From Lachnospiraceae bacterium (lineage in GTDB: Bacteria; Bacillota; Clostridia; Lachnospirales; Lachnospiraceae), in the NCBI GenBank assembly GCA_015058015.1, contig SVDM01000016.1, positions 1-53,054 on the forward strand: DNA of 53,054 nt, given 5' to 3'. The translations under genes and the position numbers were made by a program. The stretch's first letter is position 1. The number at the start of each line of letters is the position of its first letter. Of this stretch, positions 1 through 8,497 are shown in pieces. The notes beneath the pieces were generated by a model. The model saw nothing but the letters and a program-made list of their open reading frames with translations. It was not told the DNA's origin and made no database searches.

Positions 1-164
1 TTCTTTCTTTTTTGAAAATACACCAAAAAGAAAGGGGCTTTTCAAGATTTTTTATCTTGACATAACACCGCTAGACTTATTTTAATCAAATTACTCTTCA
101 CTATAATTCTATCATAATTTCCAATGGTTCACTATCAGGAATTACAGAGTAAGAAAGGGACTCC
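1..164. other. Intergenic start of window with two AT-rich inverted repeats
   Basis: No gene is visible here. A perfect 10-bp inverted repeat lies at 3-12/25-34 and a perfect 7-bp repeat at 42-48/54-60 with a T5 loop. Neither is followed by a clear U-tract on either strand, so they may belong to the end of an upstream transcription unit outside the window. No confident terminator is claimed. Confidence 0.35.
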
Positions 165-182
165 TTGAGACTTATGATAGTA

Positions 183-211
183 TTGACGCGAACTTATGTT
201 CGGGATATAAT
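183..211 (+). promoter_or_regulatory. SOS promoter of pcrA with LexA box
   Basis: The -35 box TTGACG (183-188) and -10 box TATAAT (206-211) are separated by exactly 17 bp. The spacer carries CGAACTTATGTTCG (189-202), a perfect match to the Gram-positive LexA/DinR box CGAAC-N4-GTTCG. LexA bound there would block RNA polymerase. Transcription should start near 218, which rules out any helicase start upstream of that point. Confidence 0.88.
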
Positions 212-248
212 ATTATCAACTGTTAATACTAATCATGAAGGAAAAGCA

Positions 249-2402
249 ATGGATATTCTTAAAGAACTTAACGATGCCCAGAGGGAAGCGGTTACAACTA
301 CAGAAGGTTATGTTCGTGTTATAGCGGGAGCAGGAAGTGGCAAGACTAAGGCCTTATCTACCCGTTTTGCATATCTGGTAAATGAACTGGGCATTATGCC
401 GGGGCACATCCTGTGCGTCACGTTTACCAATAAAGCGGCCAATGAGATGCGGCACAGGATTCACAAGCTCACCGGGGATAATGATACCGGATATATTAAT
501 ACTTTTCACGGATTCTGCGTATCAGTCTTAAAAGAGGACTCCAATGTAGTAGCATATCCCAAGAATTTCATGGTCCTGGATAATCCGGATATAGATGAGA
601 TACTTAAGGTTATTTACGAGGAGCGGGGGCTTTCGCTACGGGATATGTCATTTGCAGCAGCCAGAGATATGTTCGAGATTAGGAAGACCAAGAAGGAGCC
701 TGATTATCATATAGACATGCTAACGCAGCCTTTAGATGTTCTGAAGGAGAGATATGATTCCGCGGTAAAGGTACAAGATATCCTTTTTTACGGCTATCTC
801 TATCAGGAACGTAAATGCTTTGCCCTTGATTACAACGACCTTATCAAGGTTGTATTGCATATTTTCGCGGAGAATCCGGATATTAAGCAGAAGTGGCAGC
901 AGCGTCTGGAGTATGTCATGATTGATGAGTTTCAGGATATTGACGACCTTCAGTATGACCTTATGGAGGCACTTAGCGGCTTTCACAAGAATCTTTTTAT
1001 TGTAGGTGACCCGGACCAGACCATATACACATGGCGCGGGGCCAGAGTCGGGTATCTCCTTGATTTTGACAAGGTTCATCCCAATGTCAAAACTATTATG
1101 ATGAATGTAAATTACAGGTCTACGCCGCAGATATTGGCAGCCGTTAATTCACTTATAGATAAGAATACCAAAAGAATACGTAAGAATCTTGAGGCCACAC
1201 TTCCCTCCGGCGAAAGTGTCCTTTGCCATATGGCAAGGAATACGGCGGAAGAAGCGGACTGGATAACGGGGGAGATCTTATCTCTTAAGGGATGCGGCAT
1301 ACCATATAAAGATATGACCATCCTTTACCGGGCCCACTACGTCACAAGGACTATAGAAGAAGGACTTCTAAAAGAGAAGATTCCCTACACCATCTATTCG
1401 GGCGTACAGTTTTTCGGCCGGAAAGAGATAAAGGATGTGCTTTGCTATCTTAGGATGATTGTGTACAGAGACGACATTTCTTTCAGAAGAATCGTAAATG
1501 TTCCCAAGAGAAACATCGGTAAGCGCCGCATGAGTTTCCTGGAGGACTATGCTAAGAATAACCGATGCTCTCTCTATATGGCTCTTTATGAGAACCTTGA
1601 GAATGACCTGATTAAGAGCACCAAGGCTTTGCAGTTTATTAATCTTATAGAAGATTTCGCCGCAAGTTACAAAGACCAGTCTGTATCTGAAGTCTTGGCG
1701 AAGCTCATAAGTCAAAGCGGATATGAGAAGATGCTTAGGACTGAAGGCGCCCAGGACAAGCTGGATAATCTATCGGAGCTTAAGCAATCCGTATTTGAAT
1801 ACGAGACCACCTGCGGTGAAGAGGCGGGCCTGGAGGATTATTTAAAATCCGTAGCCTTATTCTCCAATGCTGATTCAGATGCAGGGTCTGAAGATAAAGT
1901 CAGGCTAATGACAGTCCATGCGGCCAAAGGCCTGGAGTTTCCTTATGTCTTCTTATGCGGCATGAATGAAGGGATATTTCCTTCAAGAAAGGTTCACACT
2001 CTTGAAAGTATGGAAGAAGAAAGACGCCTGGCTTTTGTGGCCATGACCAGAGCCGAGAAACGCTTGTATATCTCGGAAGCCGGCGGGATGACATATGAAG
2101 GAATTCCCAGGTATCCTTCCAGATTTATCACGGACATAGACAGAGAGTTCCTTGAGTTTACAGAAGTTCCGGACGAAGGACTGATTAACCTGGCCAAGAA
2201 ATACCATGCTCTCCAAAGCAGACATCTAAAGCCGGCAGAAAAGTTACATCTCTTTGAACCGGGGCAGAGGGTGGAACACTCTGTATTCGGTGTGGGCACG
2301 GTACTTGATATCAATATGGAAGAGGAGAGCTATCAGATTCTCTTTGACGGAATGGCGACGCCACGACAGATAGCCATGAAGGTTAAGATGAATGCGGTAT
2401 AG
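249..2402 (+). CDS. pcrA: ATP-dependent DNA helicase, UvrD/PcrA family
   Basis: A superfamily 1A 3'-5' DNA helicase of about 717 aa, acting in nucleotide excision repair and replication-conflict resolution. Visible motifs in order: Q-motif region NDAQREAV (residues 8-15), Walker A AGAGSGKT (26-33), motif II IDEFQDID, motif III GDPDQTIYTWRGA, motif V MTVHAAKGLEFPYVF, and motif VI VAMTRAEKRL. The C-terminus has the short Tudor-like segment (VEHSVFGVGTVLDI) that in PcrA contacts RNA polymerase. The frame is open from 165, but 165-248 contains the promoter and LexA box. ATG 249 has a GAAGGA ribosome site 6 nt upstream and is the real start. Regulation by DNA damage is inferred from the LexA box. 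UvrD versus PcrA naming is a matter of convention. Confidence 0.95.
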   Translation: MDILKELNDAQREAVTTTEGYVRVIAGAGSGKTKALSTRFAYLVNELGIMPGHILCVTFTNKAANEMRHRIHKLTGDNDTGYINTFHGFCVSVLKEDSNVVAYPKNFMVLDNPDIDEILKVIYEERGLSLRDMSFAAARDMFEIRKTKKEPDYHIDMLTQPLDVLKERYDSAVKVQDILFYGYLYQERKCFALDYNDLIKVVLHIFAENPDIKQKWQQRLEYVMIDEFQDIDDLQYDLMEALSGFHKNLFIVGDPDQTIYTWRGARVGYLLDFDKVHPNVKTIMMNVNYRSTPQILAAVNSLIDKNTKRIRKNLEATLPSGESVLCHMARNTAEEADWITGEILSLKGCGIPYKDMTILYRAHYVTRTIEEGLLKEKIPYTIYSGVQFFGRKEIKDVLCYLRMIVYRDDISFRRIVNVPKRNIGKRRMSFLEDYAKNNRCSLYMALYENLENDLIKSTKALQFINLIEDFAASYKDQSVSEVLAKLISQSGYEKMLRTEGAQDKLDNLSELKQSVFEYETTCGEEAGLEDYLKSVALFSNADSDAGSEDKVRLMTVHAAKGLEFPYVFLCGMNEGIFPSRKVHTLESMEEERRLAFVAMTRAEKRLYISEAGGMTYEGIPRYPSRFITDIDREFLEFTEVPDEGLINLAKKYHALQSRHLKPAEKLHLFEPGQRVEHSVFGVGTVLDINMEEESYQILFDGMATPRQIAMKVKMNAV

Positions 2403-2429
2403 AAAGAGTATTGTAAACAGCGATACCTT

Positions 2430-2460
2430 AAAAAGGGGAGCCGACACTCGCCGGCTCCCC
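2430..2460 (-). terminator. Rho-independent terminator of the TRAP operon
   Basis: A 9-bp GC-rich stem GGGGAGCCG/CGGCTCCCC (2435-2443/2452-2460) with an 8-nt loop. Read on the minus strand it is followed by a T5 run, so it ends the leftward dctQMP operon. It also lies just after the rightward pcrA stop and may serve both, although the plus side lacks a U-tract. Confidence 0.85.
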
Positions 2461-2479
2461 AATCAAAAATGAGAAAGAA

Positions 2480-3610
2480 TTAGTGATTCTTGTAATAAGT
2501 ATCTATTGCTTCTCTCCAGATCTTCATGGCATCATCAACCTTATCGTGGGTCTTTTTTAGTTCTGCCAAATGCTCATTTGCATAAGGTGCGATTGCCTCT
2601 TTCCATTCAGCTATCTGTTCATCTTTAATGTCATATACCTTGAAGTTGGGTGCTTCATCGAAAGACTTCCACTGCGCATCTTCACTGGCCTTAACCCATG
2701 CCATATAATCCTTGTACATAGGCTCACCCATTTCTTCGGTAAATATCTTTTTCAAGGTATCATCAAAAGAATTCCACTTATCAAGATTTATACATGTTGT
2801 CTTAATGTGGGTTGACAGGTCGTTAGAGAAACGATACAGGCACTTGGATACATTTATTGCGCCGAATATCTTGGCAATATTGGCTCCGTTAAGTGCGCAG
2901 TCAACAACACCGTTGGAAAGGTCTGAATACATATCGGTTACAGCATGGTCTACAGCTGCTCCTCCCATTCCGTTGATGAACTTGGACATTACGAAATCAT
3001 TTGTCATTACTTTGAGACCCTTAAGCTCTGAGGGCTTGTACAGGGAAATGTCATTCTTGCAGATGAATGCTGCTCCGAAAGCGGCTCCTGTCTGAAGAAC
3101 TTTTACGTTTTTGGCTTTAAACTCACCTTCCATGAGTTCGTTGGGATTATTTATAAGAACATCACGGATAATATCATTTGCGGTATAGATATCCTTGAAT
3201 CCCATAAAAGGCTGTGAGCAGATCTGGGTAGTGTATACAAATGACTCGGGATAGTTGGACAGTGTCAGGTCAGAAATATCTGCAACTCCTGTTCCCAGTC
3301 CTTCCAGAGCATCTTTTGTGCTAAGAAGTCCGCTGGCCATGGTTACATTGAATTTGACTTTTCCTCCTGTACGCTTTGTGATACGGTCAAATGCATCCAG
3401 CAGGTACTGGCAGTTGGCATTGGTTGTTGCCGATAAGTTTACCTCCAGTTCCATCTCCTTGCCTGTGTACTCTCCGGCTGCTCCGGAGCCTGAGGCCGAG
3501 CTTCCTCCTGCTGAGGATGATGATGCACCACCACCGCCGCATCCCGTAAGCATTGCCACGGATGTTACAAGAGCAAGTCCTAAAGATAATAATCTGTTTG
3601 TTTTTTTCAT
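2480..3610 (-). CDS. TRAP transporter substrate-binding lipoprotein (DctP family)
   Basis: The extracytoplasmic solute receptor of a tripartite ATP-independent periplasmic (TRAP) transporter, 376 aa. It starts with a lipoprotein signal (MKKTNRLLSLGLALVTSVAM) and a lipobox ending LTGC, then a Gly/Ser/Ala-rich linker (residues ~25-47). The rest has the DctP fold pattern, including the internal ELKGLKVMTNDF region, which in the family precedes the conserved ligand-contact segment. It is the last gene of the leftward operon after the two membrane subunits, with a strong AAGGAGG site. The substrate cannot be read from sequence. Dicarboxylates, sugar acids and other carboxylates are typical. Neighbouring FAD oxidoreductase and MerR genes suggest an oxidisable organic acid. 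Confidence 0.9.
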   Translation of the reverse strand: MKKTNRLLSLGLALVTSVAMLTGCGGGGASSSSAGGSSASGSGAAGEYTGKEMELEVNLSATTNANCQYLLDAFDRITKRTGGKVKFNVTMASGLLSTKDALEGLGTGVADISDLTLSNYPESFVYTTQICSQPFMGFKDIYTANDIIRDVLINNPNELMEGEFKAKNVKVLQTGAAFGAAFICKNDISLYKPSELKGLKVMTNDFVMSKFINGMGGAAVDHAVTDMYSDLSNGVVDCALNGANIAKIFGAINVSKCLYRFSNDLSTHIKTTCINLDKWNSFDDTLKKIFTEEMGEPMYKDYMAWVKASEDAQWKSFDEAPNFKVYDIKDEQIAEWKEAIAPYANEHLAELKKTHDKVDDAMKIWREAIDTYYKNH

Positions 3611-3665
3611 TGCTATAATCCTCCTTCTCCATACTATTATTTATAAGCAATAAAAGAATTCTACT

Positions 3666-4964
3666 TTATTTCATATGATTCGGAATAAATGTTGCCAGTT
3701 GCGGGAATACTATCATCAATGCCAGTATGGCCACATCCATTATGATAAAGGGCAGTACACCTTTGAAAATCTTTTCCACCGGCTTCTTGGTTACACCGCT
3801 CATGGTATAAACCGTCATTCCCACCGGCGGCGAAATGGAACCAAGGGCCATCAGCTTAACAATGAAACATCCAAGCCATATAGGATCAAATCCTATGGAT
3901 TTCAAAGCCGGATAAAGCACGGGCATGGTCAAAACCAGCATGGGTATCTCCGGAAGGAACATTCCCAGGATAAAGTACAAAAGCACAAGGGCAATGGCAA
4001 TGGTCCACTGGGGAACCTGCAAGCCGGATACGAACTTTGCCAGCATGGCGGGCAAGTGGCTCATGCTCATAAACTGAACGAATATATAGGTTGAAGCCAT
4101 CAGGAAGAATATCATTCCTATGAGAATGGCAGTATCTTTAAATGCTTTGTATAGGTTCTTTAATTTACACTGACGGAAGATAATGGATAATACAATTGAA
4201 CCGAATGCTCCGATGGCACCTGCTTCCGTTGTTGTAAACCATCCCAGATATATACCTCCCAGTACCAGCACCATCAGAAGAAGGATAGGTATAACCTTGA
4301 CAAGGGTCTTCATCCTTTGAGCCGAGGTGGATTTGGGTCCCTGAGGTCCGTATTCCGGATGAATCTTACACAAGACCCATATCAGAATGCAATACAGGAT
4401 AATCTGCAATACACCTACGCCGATTCCCGACATAAACAAAACGCCTATGGGGTTCTCGGTGATAATACCGTACATCATAAATCCCATGCTGGGAGGAATC
4501 AATAGTGCAAGAGGTGCACCTGCTGCAGTACATCCGCAGGCAAAGGATTCATCGTAATTGTTTGCCTCCATCTCCGGCAGGGCAATACGGCTCATTATCA
4601 TAACTCCGGTGTTGGAGGAACCGCATATGGCGCCCAAGATTCCACAGGCAACAACCGTTGCTGAGGACAGGCCACCTCGAAATCTTCCCAGCCAGGCTTT
4701 AACTGCCGCGTACAGGTCAACTCCCATGGTGGTCTCGGCTATTACCGTACCCATAAGGGTGAAGAGGGGAATAACCGTAAAAGAATAGGAATTAATGTTG
4801 TTAAAGGGTGCAGTACCAAGAACCGTCATGGCTACGGAGAAATTCTTCAGAATCAGGATTCCCACGAAACCAACTACAGCCAGAGCTGCGCCAACCCACA
4901 TTTTCAAAGCCAAAAGAAGTAGCAGGGCTACTATACCAAGGATTCCAATCATTTCTGCACTCAT
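3666..4964 (-). CDS. TRAP transporter large permease subunit (DctM family)
   Basis: The large, ion-motive-force-coupled membrane subunit, 432 aa with about 12 hydrophobic segments along its length. Family-typical stretches include MGTVIAETTMGVDLYAAV, GAICGSSNTGVMIMSRIALP, AAGAPLALLIPPS and the C-terminal SPPVGMTVY. The start ATG overlaps the dctQ stop by 4 bp (ATGA), with AAGGAGG upstream, so the two subunits are translationally coupled. Length is normal for DctM. Confidence 0.93.
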   Translation of the reverse strand: MSAEMIGILGIVALLLLLALKMWVGAALAVVGFVGILILKNFSVAMTVLGTAPFNNINSYSFTVIPLFTLMGTVIAETTMGVDLYAAVKAWLGRFRGGLSSATVVACGILGAICGSSNTGVMIMSRIALPEMEANNYDESFACGCTAAGAPLALLIPPSMGFMMYGIITENPIGVLFMSGIGVGVLQIILYCILIWVLCKIHPEYGPQGPKSTSAQRMKTLVKVIPILLLMVLVLGGIYLGWFTTTEAGAIGAFGSIVLSIIFRQCKLKNLYKAFKDTAILIGMIFFLMASTYIFVQFMSMSHLPAMLAKFVSGLQVPQWTIAIALVLLYFILGMFLPEIPMLVLTMPVLYPALKSIGFDPIWLGCFIVKLMALGSISPPVGMTVYTMSGVTKKPVEKIFKGVLPFIIMDVAILALMIVFPQLATFIPNHMK

Positions 4965-5587
4965 GATTTGTCCTCCTTTTTCTTTGATGCCTCATACTGC
5001 TCTGTTCTGGCCGCTACAGCCTTATCCACGTCCATGGTTCCCATAACGCTCATGCCGTATTTGCCGAAGGCAAATTCCTTATCCGTTGAGCCGAGAACAA
5101 TCTCTTCCATTACATTTCCCTTCACAAGATTAATAATCTTACGGATAATGGTCATAAGTACGGTAAGGGCTGCAACTCCGTAGCTGAACCCGAACAGGAA
5201 GAGAAAGGGCCACTGAGGAACCTTAACACTGCTCCATACAACATTACTGTCCATACTCTTCATACCGGAAAGGAATTGCTGAACTGCGATAAGCACTATG
5301 ATTGCAAATGAAACAAGGAGAACTGCAATATCCAGGATTAACTGCACCACCGGACTAAAACGTTTGGTTACCATGTTAATCTCAACCATGCTACCTGTCA
5401 TTATGGAAGCCCCCAGTGATGTCATGCAGCATACCAGCATAATCTGAACCCACTCTGTGGCTCCCGGAATCGGATTATTAAGGAGAACCCTGGCAAGTAC
5501 ATCTGCAACCATGAGTAACATCATGAGTCCGATAAGCCCCATGCAGATGTAGGTGCAGGCAAGCCCCAAATATCTGATAACCTTCAA
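4961..5587 (-). CDS. TRAP transporter small permease subunit (DctQ family)
   Basis: A 208-aa protein with four predicted membrane spans in its first ~165 residues, matching the DctQ subunit that pairs with DctM. It is the first gene of the leftward operon. The start is TTG at 5587, preceded by GGGGG (5595-5599) at 7 nt. The C-terminal ~45 residues form a charged cytoplasmic tail. The gene is divergent from the MerR-type regulator at 5705, which is its most likely regulator. A TATAAT-like -10 is visible on the minus strand at 5612-5617, but no -35 is convincing, as is common for MerR-type promoters. Confidence 0.88.
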   Translation of the reverse strand: MKVIRYLGLACTYICMGLIGLMMLLMVADVLARVLLNNPIPGATEWVQIMLVCCMTSLGASIMTGSMVEINMVTKRFSPVVQLILDIAVLLVSFAIIVLIAVQQFLSGMKSMDSNVVWSSVKVPQWPFLFLFGFSYGVAALTVLMTIIRKIINLVKGNVMEEIVLGSTDKEFAFGKYGMSVMGTMDVDKAVAARTEQYEASKKKEDKS

Positions 5588-5704
5588 CTCTATACCCCCT
5601 TTACTGTAAGGATTATATATTGTTTTCCCTTACTCTAATATGTTAAACTCTTGGGTAGGACAAGCCTCAAATGGCAAAATATAAAATTTTGAAGGTGAAT
5701 TTTT

Positions 5705-6550
5705 GTGAAAAAAGACAAGACCGGGGAAACATTTTCCATAAGTGAATTTGCAGAAGCCTGTGGTACAACCAAGGATACCCTGTACCACTATGAGAAGCGG
5801 GGAATTCTCATGCCTGCTACGGATGAGAATAATCACTATCGTTATTATTCCATTAATGATTTTCATTTGTTTCAATACATTGCTCATTTAAGAAGACTGG
5901 GACTCTCTATTCCCGAGATTCGGGAGTGCGTTAATAACAGAAATGTAGGGACCTATCTGGAAATGATGGCCAGCAGCCAGAAAAGGTGTTTAGAAGAGAT
6001 TACGGAAGCACAGCGACGACATGCCATTATTACAAATGCCAGGGAGGCAGCCTTCGAGTTCACCCACATTCCACCCGATACTCCAAAAATAGAATACTCT
6101 GAGGAAGAGTGTTATTATATGACCGAACTACGGGTAAAGCTTAATACCCTGGAAGGAATTCGTAAACTGCGGGATCACTTGATAATGGCAGAAGGGATGC
6201 CTGCCATCTCCAGTAACCTGATAGTATTCAAATACAACCCCCGAATCTCTTCCTCATTTTCGGAGGAGAACCGGCTTTATATGATGACTCAGACCACCAA
6301 TCCCAAGGGGTTCGCGGAAGAGGACCTGCATATTAAGCCGGCGGGATTCTATCTGCATATATTCTTCAGAATGAATCTCCCGGACTCTACTGCGAAAGAC
6401 CGGGAGATGTATTATAAAAAAATGGAGGCATATATTACCGATCACAATTACAAGATTTCAACGGATCTCTATTGCTATAACCGAATTAGCAGGTTCTTAA
6501 CCGACAATCCCGAAGAATACCTGGCGGAGTTTGTAATCGGTGTGGAATAA
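5705..6550 (+). CDS. MerR-family transcriptional regulator
   Basis: A 281-aa regulator with an N-terminal MerR winged helix-turn-helix (FSISEFAEACGTTKDTLYHY, then RGILMP and the RYYSINDFHLFQYI region, residues ~8-75). A helical linker follows, then a ~160-residue C-terminal region that may be a GyrI-like effector-binding domain. It starts with GTG at 5705 behind GAAGGTG (5691-5697). It is divergent from the TRAP operon and convergent with the FAD oxidoreductase. The inference is that it senses the imported substrate or a product and controls both units. The ligand is unknown. Confidence 0.85.
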   Translation: MKKDKTGETFSISEFAEACGTTKDTLYHYEKRGILMPATDENNHYRYYSINDFHLFQYIAHLRRLGLSIPEIRECVNNRNVGTYLEMMASSQKRCLEEITEAQRRHAIITNAREAAFEFTHIPPDTPKIEYSEEECYYMTELRVKLNTLEGIRKLRDHLIMAEGMPAISSNLIVFKYNPRISSSFSEENRLYMMTQTTNPKGFAEEDLHIKPAGFYLHIFFRMNLPDSTAKDREMYYKKMEAYITDHNYKISTDLYCYNRISRFLTDNPEEYLAEFVIGVE

Positions 6551-6554
6551 TCCT

Positions 6555-8039
6555 CTAGAACTGCCTGAACTTTAGGATGGCTTCAGGATTATCCTTTGCT
6601 TCTTTAGCCAGGGCCGTATATAATCCGTAATTATTCTCTTTCAGAAGTTCGGTGTATTCCGGGTCCACATCTTTTCTTCTGGGAAGGGGAACATCCTGCT
6701 CTACCAGAATATCCTGAACCCGCGCTATATCTACGTTTCGAACGTTGGTGCCCAGGTCTGTGGCAACCGCTGCCGCTATTCCTGCAGCCTGTCCCGTTCC
6801 TATACACTGTGGGATAAGACCAACCCAGTCAAAGGATATGGGGTCTGCCGAAGCGTGGCGTCCCGGGCAGAGAAGGTTATCAACCTTCTTGGGAAGAATA
6901 ACCCTGTAAGGAATCTCTATAGGTGCAGAGTCATTTAACCGGCAGATGGTGGAATGCCAAGCGATAACATCATCAAATTCTCTGTGGTTTACGAAGTCCA
7001 TGGGAGTAAGAACATATTCTCCGTCAAGCCTTTTAGAGCACCTGGCACCCAGCTGGGGTGCTATATCATATAGAAATGCATCCTTAAAGCCTTCGGCGTT
7101 CTCCTGTAAGAAGGCAATCATTTCCCGGATATTGGTTCTGACCATCATTTCCGTCTCGGTAAGATCTTTAATTCCCGTGCAATCCATAGGCTGAATCCAG
7201 TTGTTCATCCAACATACATCATTTCTCTCGGAGGGAATGGGCATAATACGGTTTCCCTTAACAAATTGCTGCAATCCCCCGGCTATCTTTCCAAAGGCCT
7301 CCGGATGGGCCATGTTATAGCGGAAAAACTTATCGAAATCTATTCCTCCCAGACGGAAAACCAGTGCTGTACTTACATTTCTGGCCACGTCTGATTCTTT
7401 ATCATCATTGTATGGGGCGCCTGTCTGGCAAAAGATGTCTCCGTCACCTGTGGCATCTATCACTGTTTTGGCCAGAATGGCCTTTCGCCCCTCTTTGCTT
7501 TCGAATATAACACCCTTTACCTGATTCTTCTCCATTATGGGCCTGCAAGCCCAGCAATGACAGTACACCCGGATACGGTCTCTTTCTTCTACAAGCATTT
7601 TGTCCATCTCAATCTTCAACTGGTTGGGTTCAAAGTATACGGAGCGGACTACCCGTTTGGGTGAATCAGGACAGTTACTGGTGGCATCCCAGAAAGGAAG
7701 CCATTTGTATATATCATCTTTTTTGATACTTCCAATCTCACTGCCTTCAGGGCCTACAACGGCTCCGGGTACCTTTGAAAGACGGGTAAACCATTCTTCC
7801 TGAATTCCCCTTACATACTGAAGGTTTTTATAAGATAAATGGGGCACCATAATAACATAACCCCCTGTTACATCTCCTCCCATATACCCGTATCTTTCCA
7901 GAAGAATAATGTTCTTTGCACCGGCTCTGGCTGCGGCGATTGCAGCAGAATGTCCTGCCGACCCTCCTCCGACGATCAAGATGTCGCATTCATCGAATAT
8001 TTCTATATCCCTGGCTTCTTCACTAAATATCTGCTTCAT
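6555..8039 (-). CDS. FAD-dependent oxidoreductase
   Basis: A 494-aa flavoprotein. The N-terminal dinucleotide-binding motif is VGGGSAGHSAAIAAARAGA followed by an acidic strand end (LLERYG), residues ~22-50. The second FAD motif VIDATGDGD is near the middle. These features fit the FAD-dependent oxidoreductase family PF12831, whose members often act on organic acids or are of unknown specificity. The start ATG 8039 has GGAGG at 7 nt. Together with the TRAP transporter and MerR regulator it probably forms a small uptake-and-oxidation cluster. No electron-transfer partner gene is adjacent. Confidence 0.82.
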   Translation of the reverse strand: MKQIFSEEARDIEIFDECDILIVGGGSAGHSAAIAAARAGAKNIILLERYGYMGGDVTGGYVIMVPHLSYKNLQYVRGIQEEWFTRLSKVPGAVVGPEGSEIGSIKKDDIYKWLPFWDATSNCPDSPKRVVRSVYFEPNQLKIEMDKMLVEERDRIRVYCHCWACRPIMEKNQVKGVIFESKEGRKAILAKTVIDATGDGDIFCQTGAPYNDDKESDVARNVSTALVFRLGGIDFDKFFRYNMAHPEAFGKIAGGLQQFVKGNRIMPIPSERNDVCWMNNWIQPMDCTGIKDLTETEMMVRTNIREMIAFLQENAEGFKDAFLYDIAPQLGARCSKRLDGEYVLTPMDFVNHREFDDVIAWHSTICRLNDSAPIEIPYRVILPKKVDNLLCPGRHASADPISFDWVGLIPQCIGTGQAAGIAAAVATDLGTNVRNVDIARVQDILVEQDVPLPRRKDVDPEYTELLKENNYGLYTALAKEAKDNPEAILKFRQF

Positions 8040-8093
8040 ATGCTATCCTCCATATAATATATATGCTTTGCTAAAAGAGTAGGGGATAGTGCA

Positions 8094-8127
8094 GGTCAAA
8101 GGTCAAACCGTCAAAATGACGTTTTTT
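8094..8127. promoter_or_regulatory. Direct repeats GGTCAAA and small hairpin upstream of FAD oxidoreductase
   Basis: Two abutting GGTCAAA copies (8094-8100, 8101-8107) are followed two bases later by GTCAAA (8110-8115). A CGTCA/TGACG hairpin with a T6 tail overlaps the last copy (8109-8127). On the minus strand the repeats give three TTGAC boxes upstream of the oxidoreductase, so this could be a multi-site operator or promoter. That use is inferred. Confidence 0.4.
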
Positions 8128-8279
8128 ATATTTGTAATTTGTTAAAATTTACTGATGTGAACTTGTTTTACCCGTATTTGTGTCAGGGAATATTACCAAT
8201 GTCGCATTCGCATTTTTCTTGTGTATATATTGATGAAAGGTTAGTTTAAAGCATCGTTTTTATCAGGGGAGGTATAAAG

Positions 8280-8429
8280 ATGAATAAAGATTTATTAAAG
8301 GGATTAACAAAAGAGCAGTTTCAGAAGGCTACGAATTATACATCACATTCGAATGTGAAGTCTGCGGCTATTTTTGGGTTACACATCCGAAAGCGTAGTG
8401 TAAACCATAAGGGATTGCTATCTGCTTAA
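8280..8429 (+). CDS. Small ORF, 49 aa, function unknown
   Basis: An ATG at 8280 follows an excellent GGGGAGG site (8266-8272) at 7 nt and opens a 49-codon frame. The first ~17 residues (MNKDLLKGLTKEQFQKA) resemble the N-termini of short clostridial peptides and RiPP leader peptides. The C-terminal half is basic. A different frame across the second half encodes a Cys-x2-Cys rubredoxin-like stretch (FECEVCGYFW), so the present ORF may be a frameshifted relic of a longer small protein. It is the only gene-like object in the 455-bp gap 8040-8494. Confidence 0.45.
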   Translation: MNKDLLKGLTKEQFQKATNYTSHSNVKSAAIFGLHIRKRSVNHKGLLSA

Positions 8430-8497
8430 GTCCGGGAGTATAATTCTTATAGAAATATTATTCTGGGGGATAATAATATGGGGGAAAGAATAATTTG

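Noticed and set aside
72-107. Second promoter upstream of pcrA (TAGACT...TATAAT)
   Set aside because: The spacing between the boxes is 24 bp, too long for a sigma-A promoter.
165-248. Upstream in-frame start for the pcrA helicase (28 extra residues)
   Set aside because: This stretch contains the -35, LexA box and -10 of the gene's own promoter, and the extra residues have no family match. ATG 249 has a proper ribosome site.
3255-3653. 132-codon plus-strand frame over the TRAP receptor gene
   Set aside because: Antisense shadow of the lipoprotein's Gly/Ser/Ala-rich linker.
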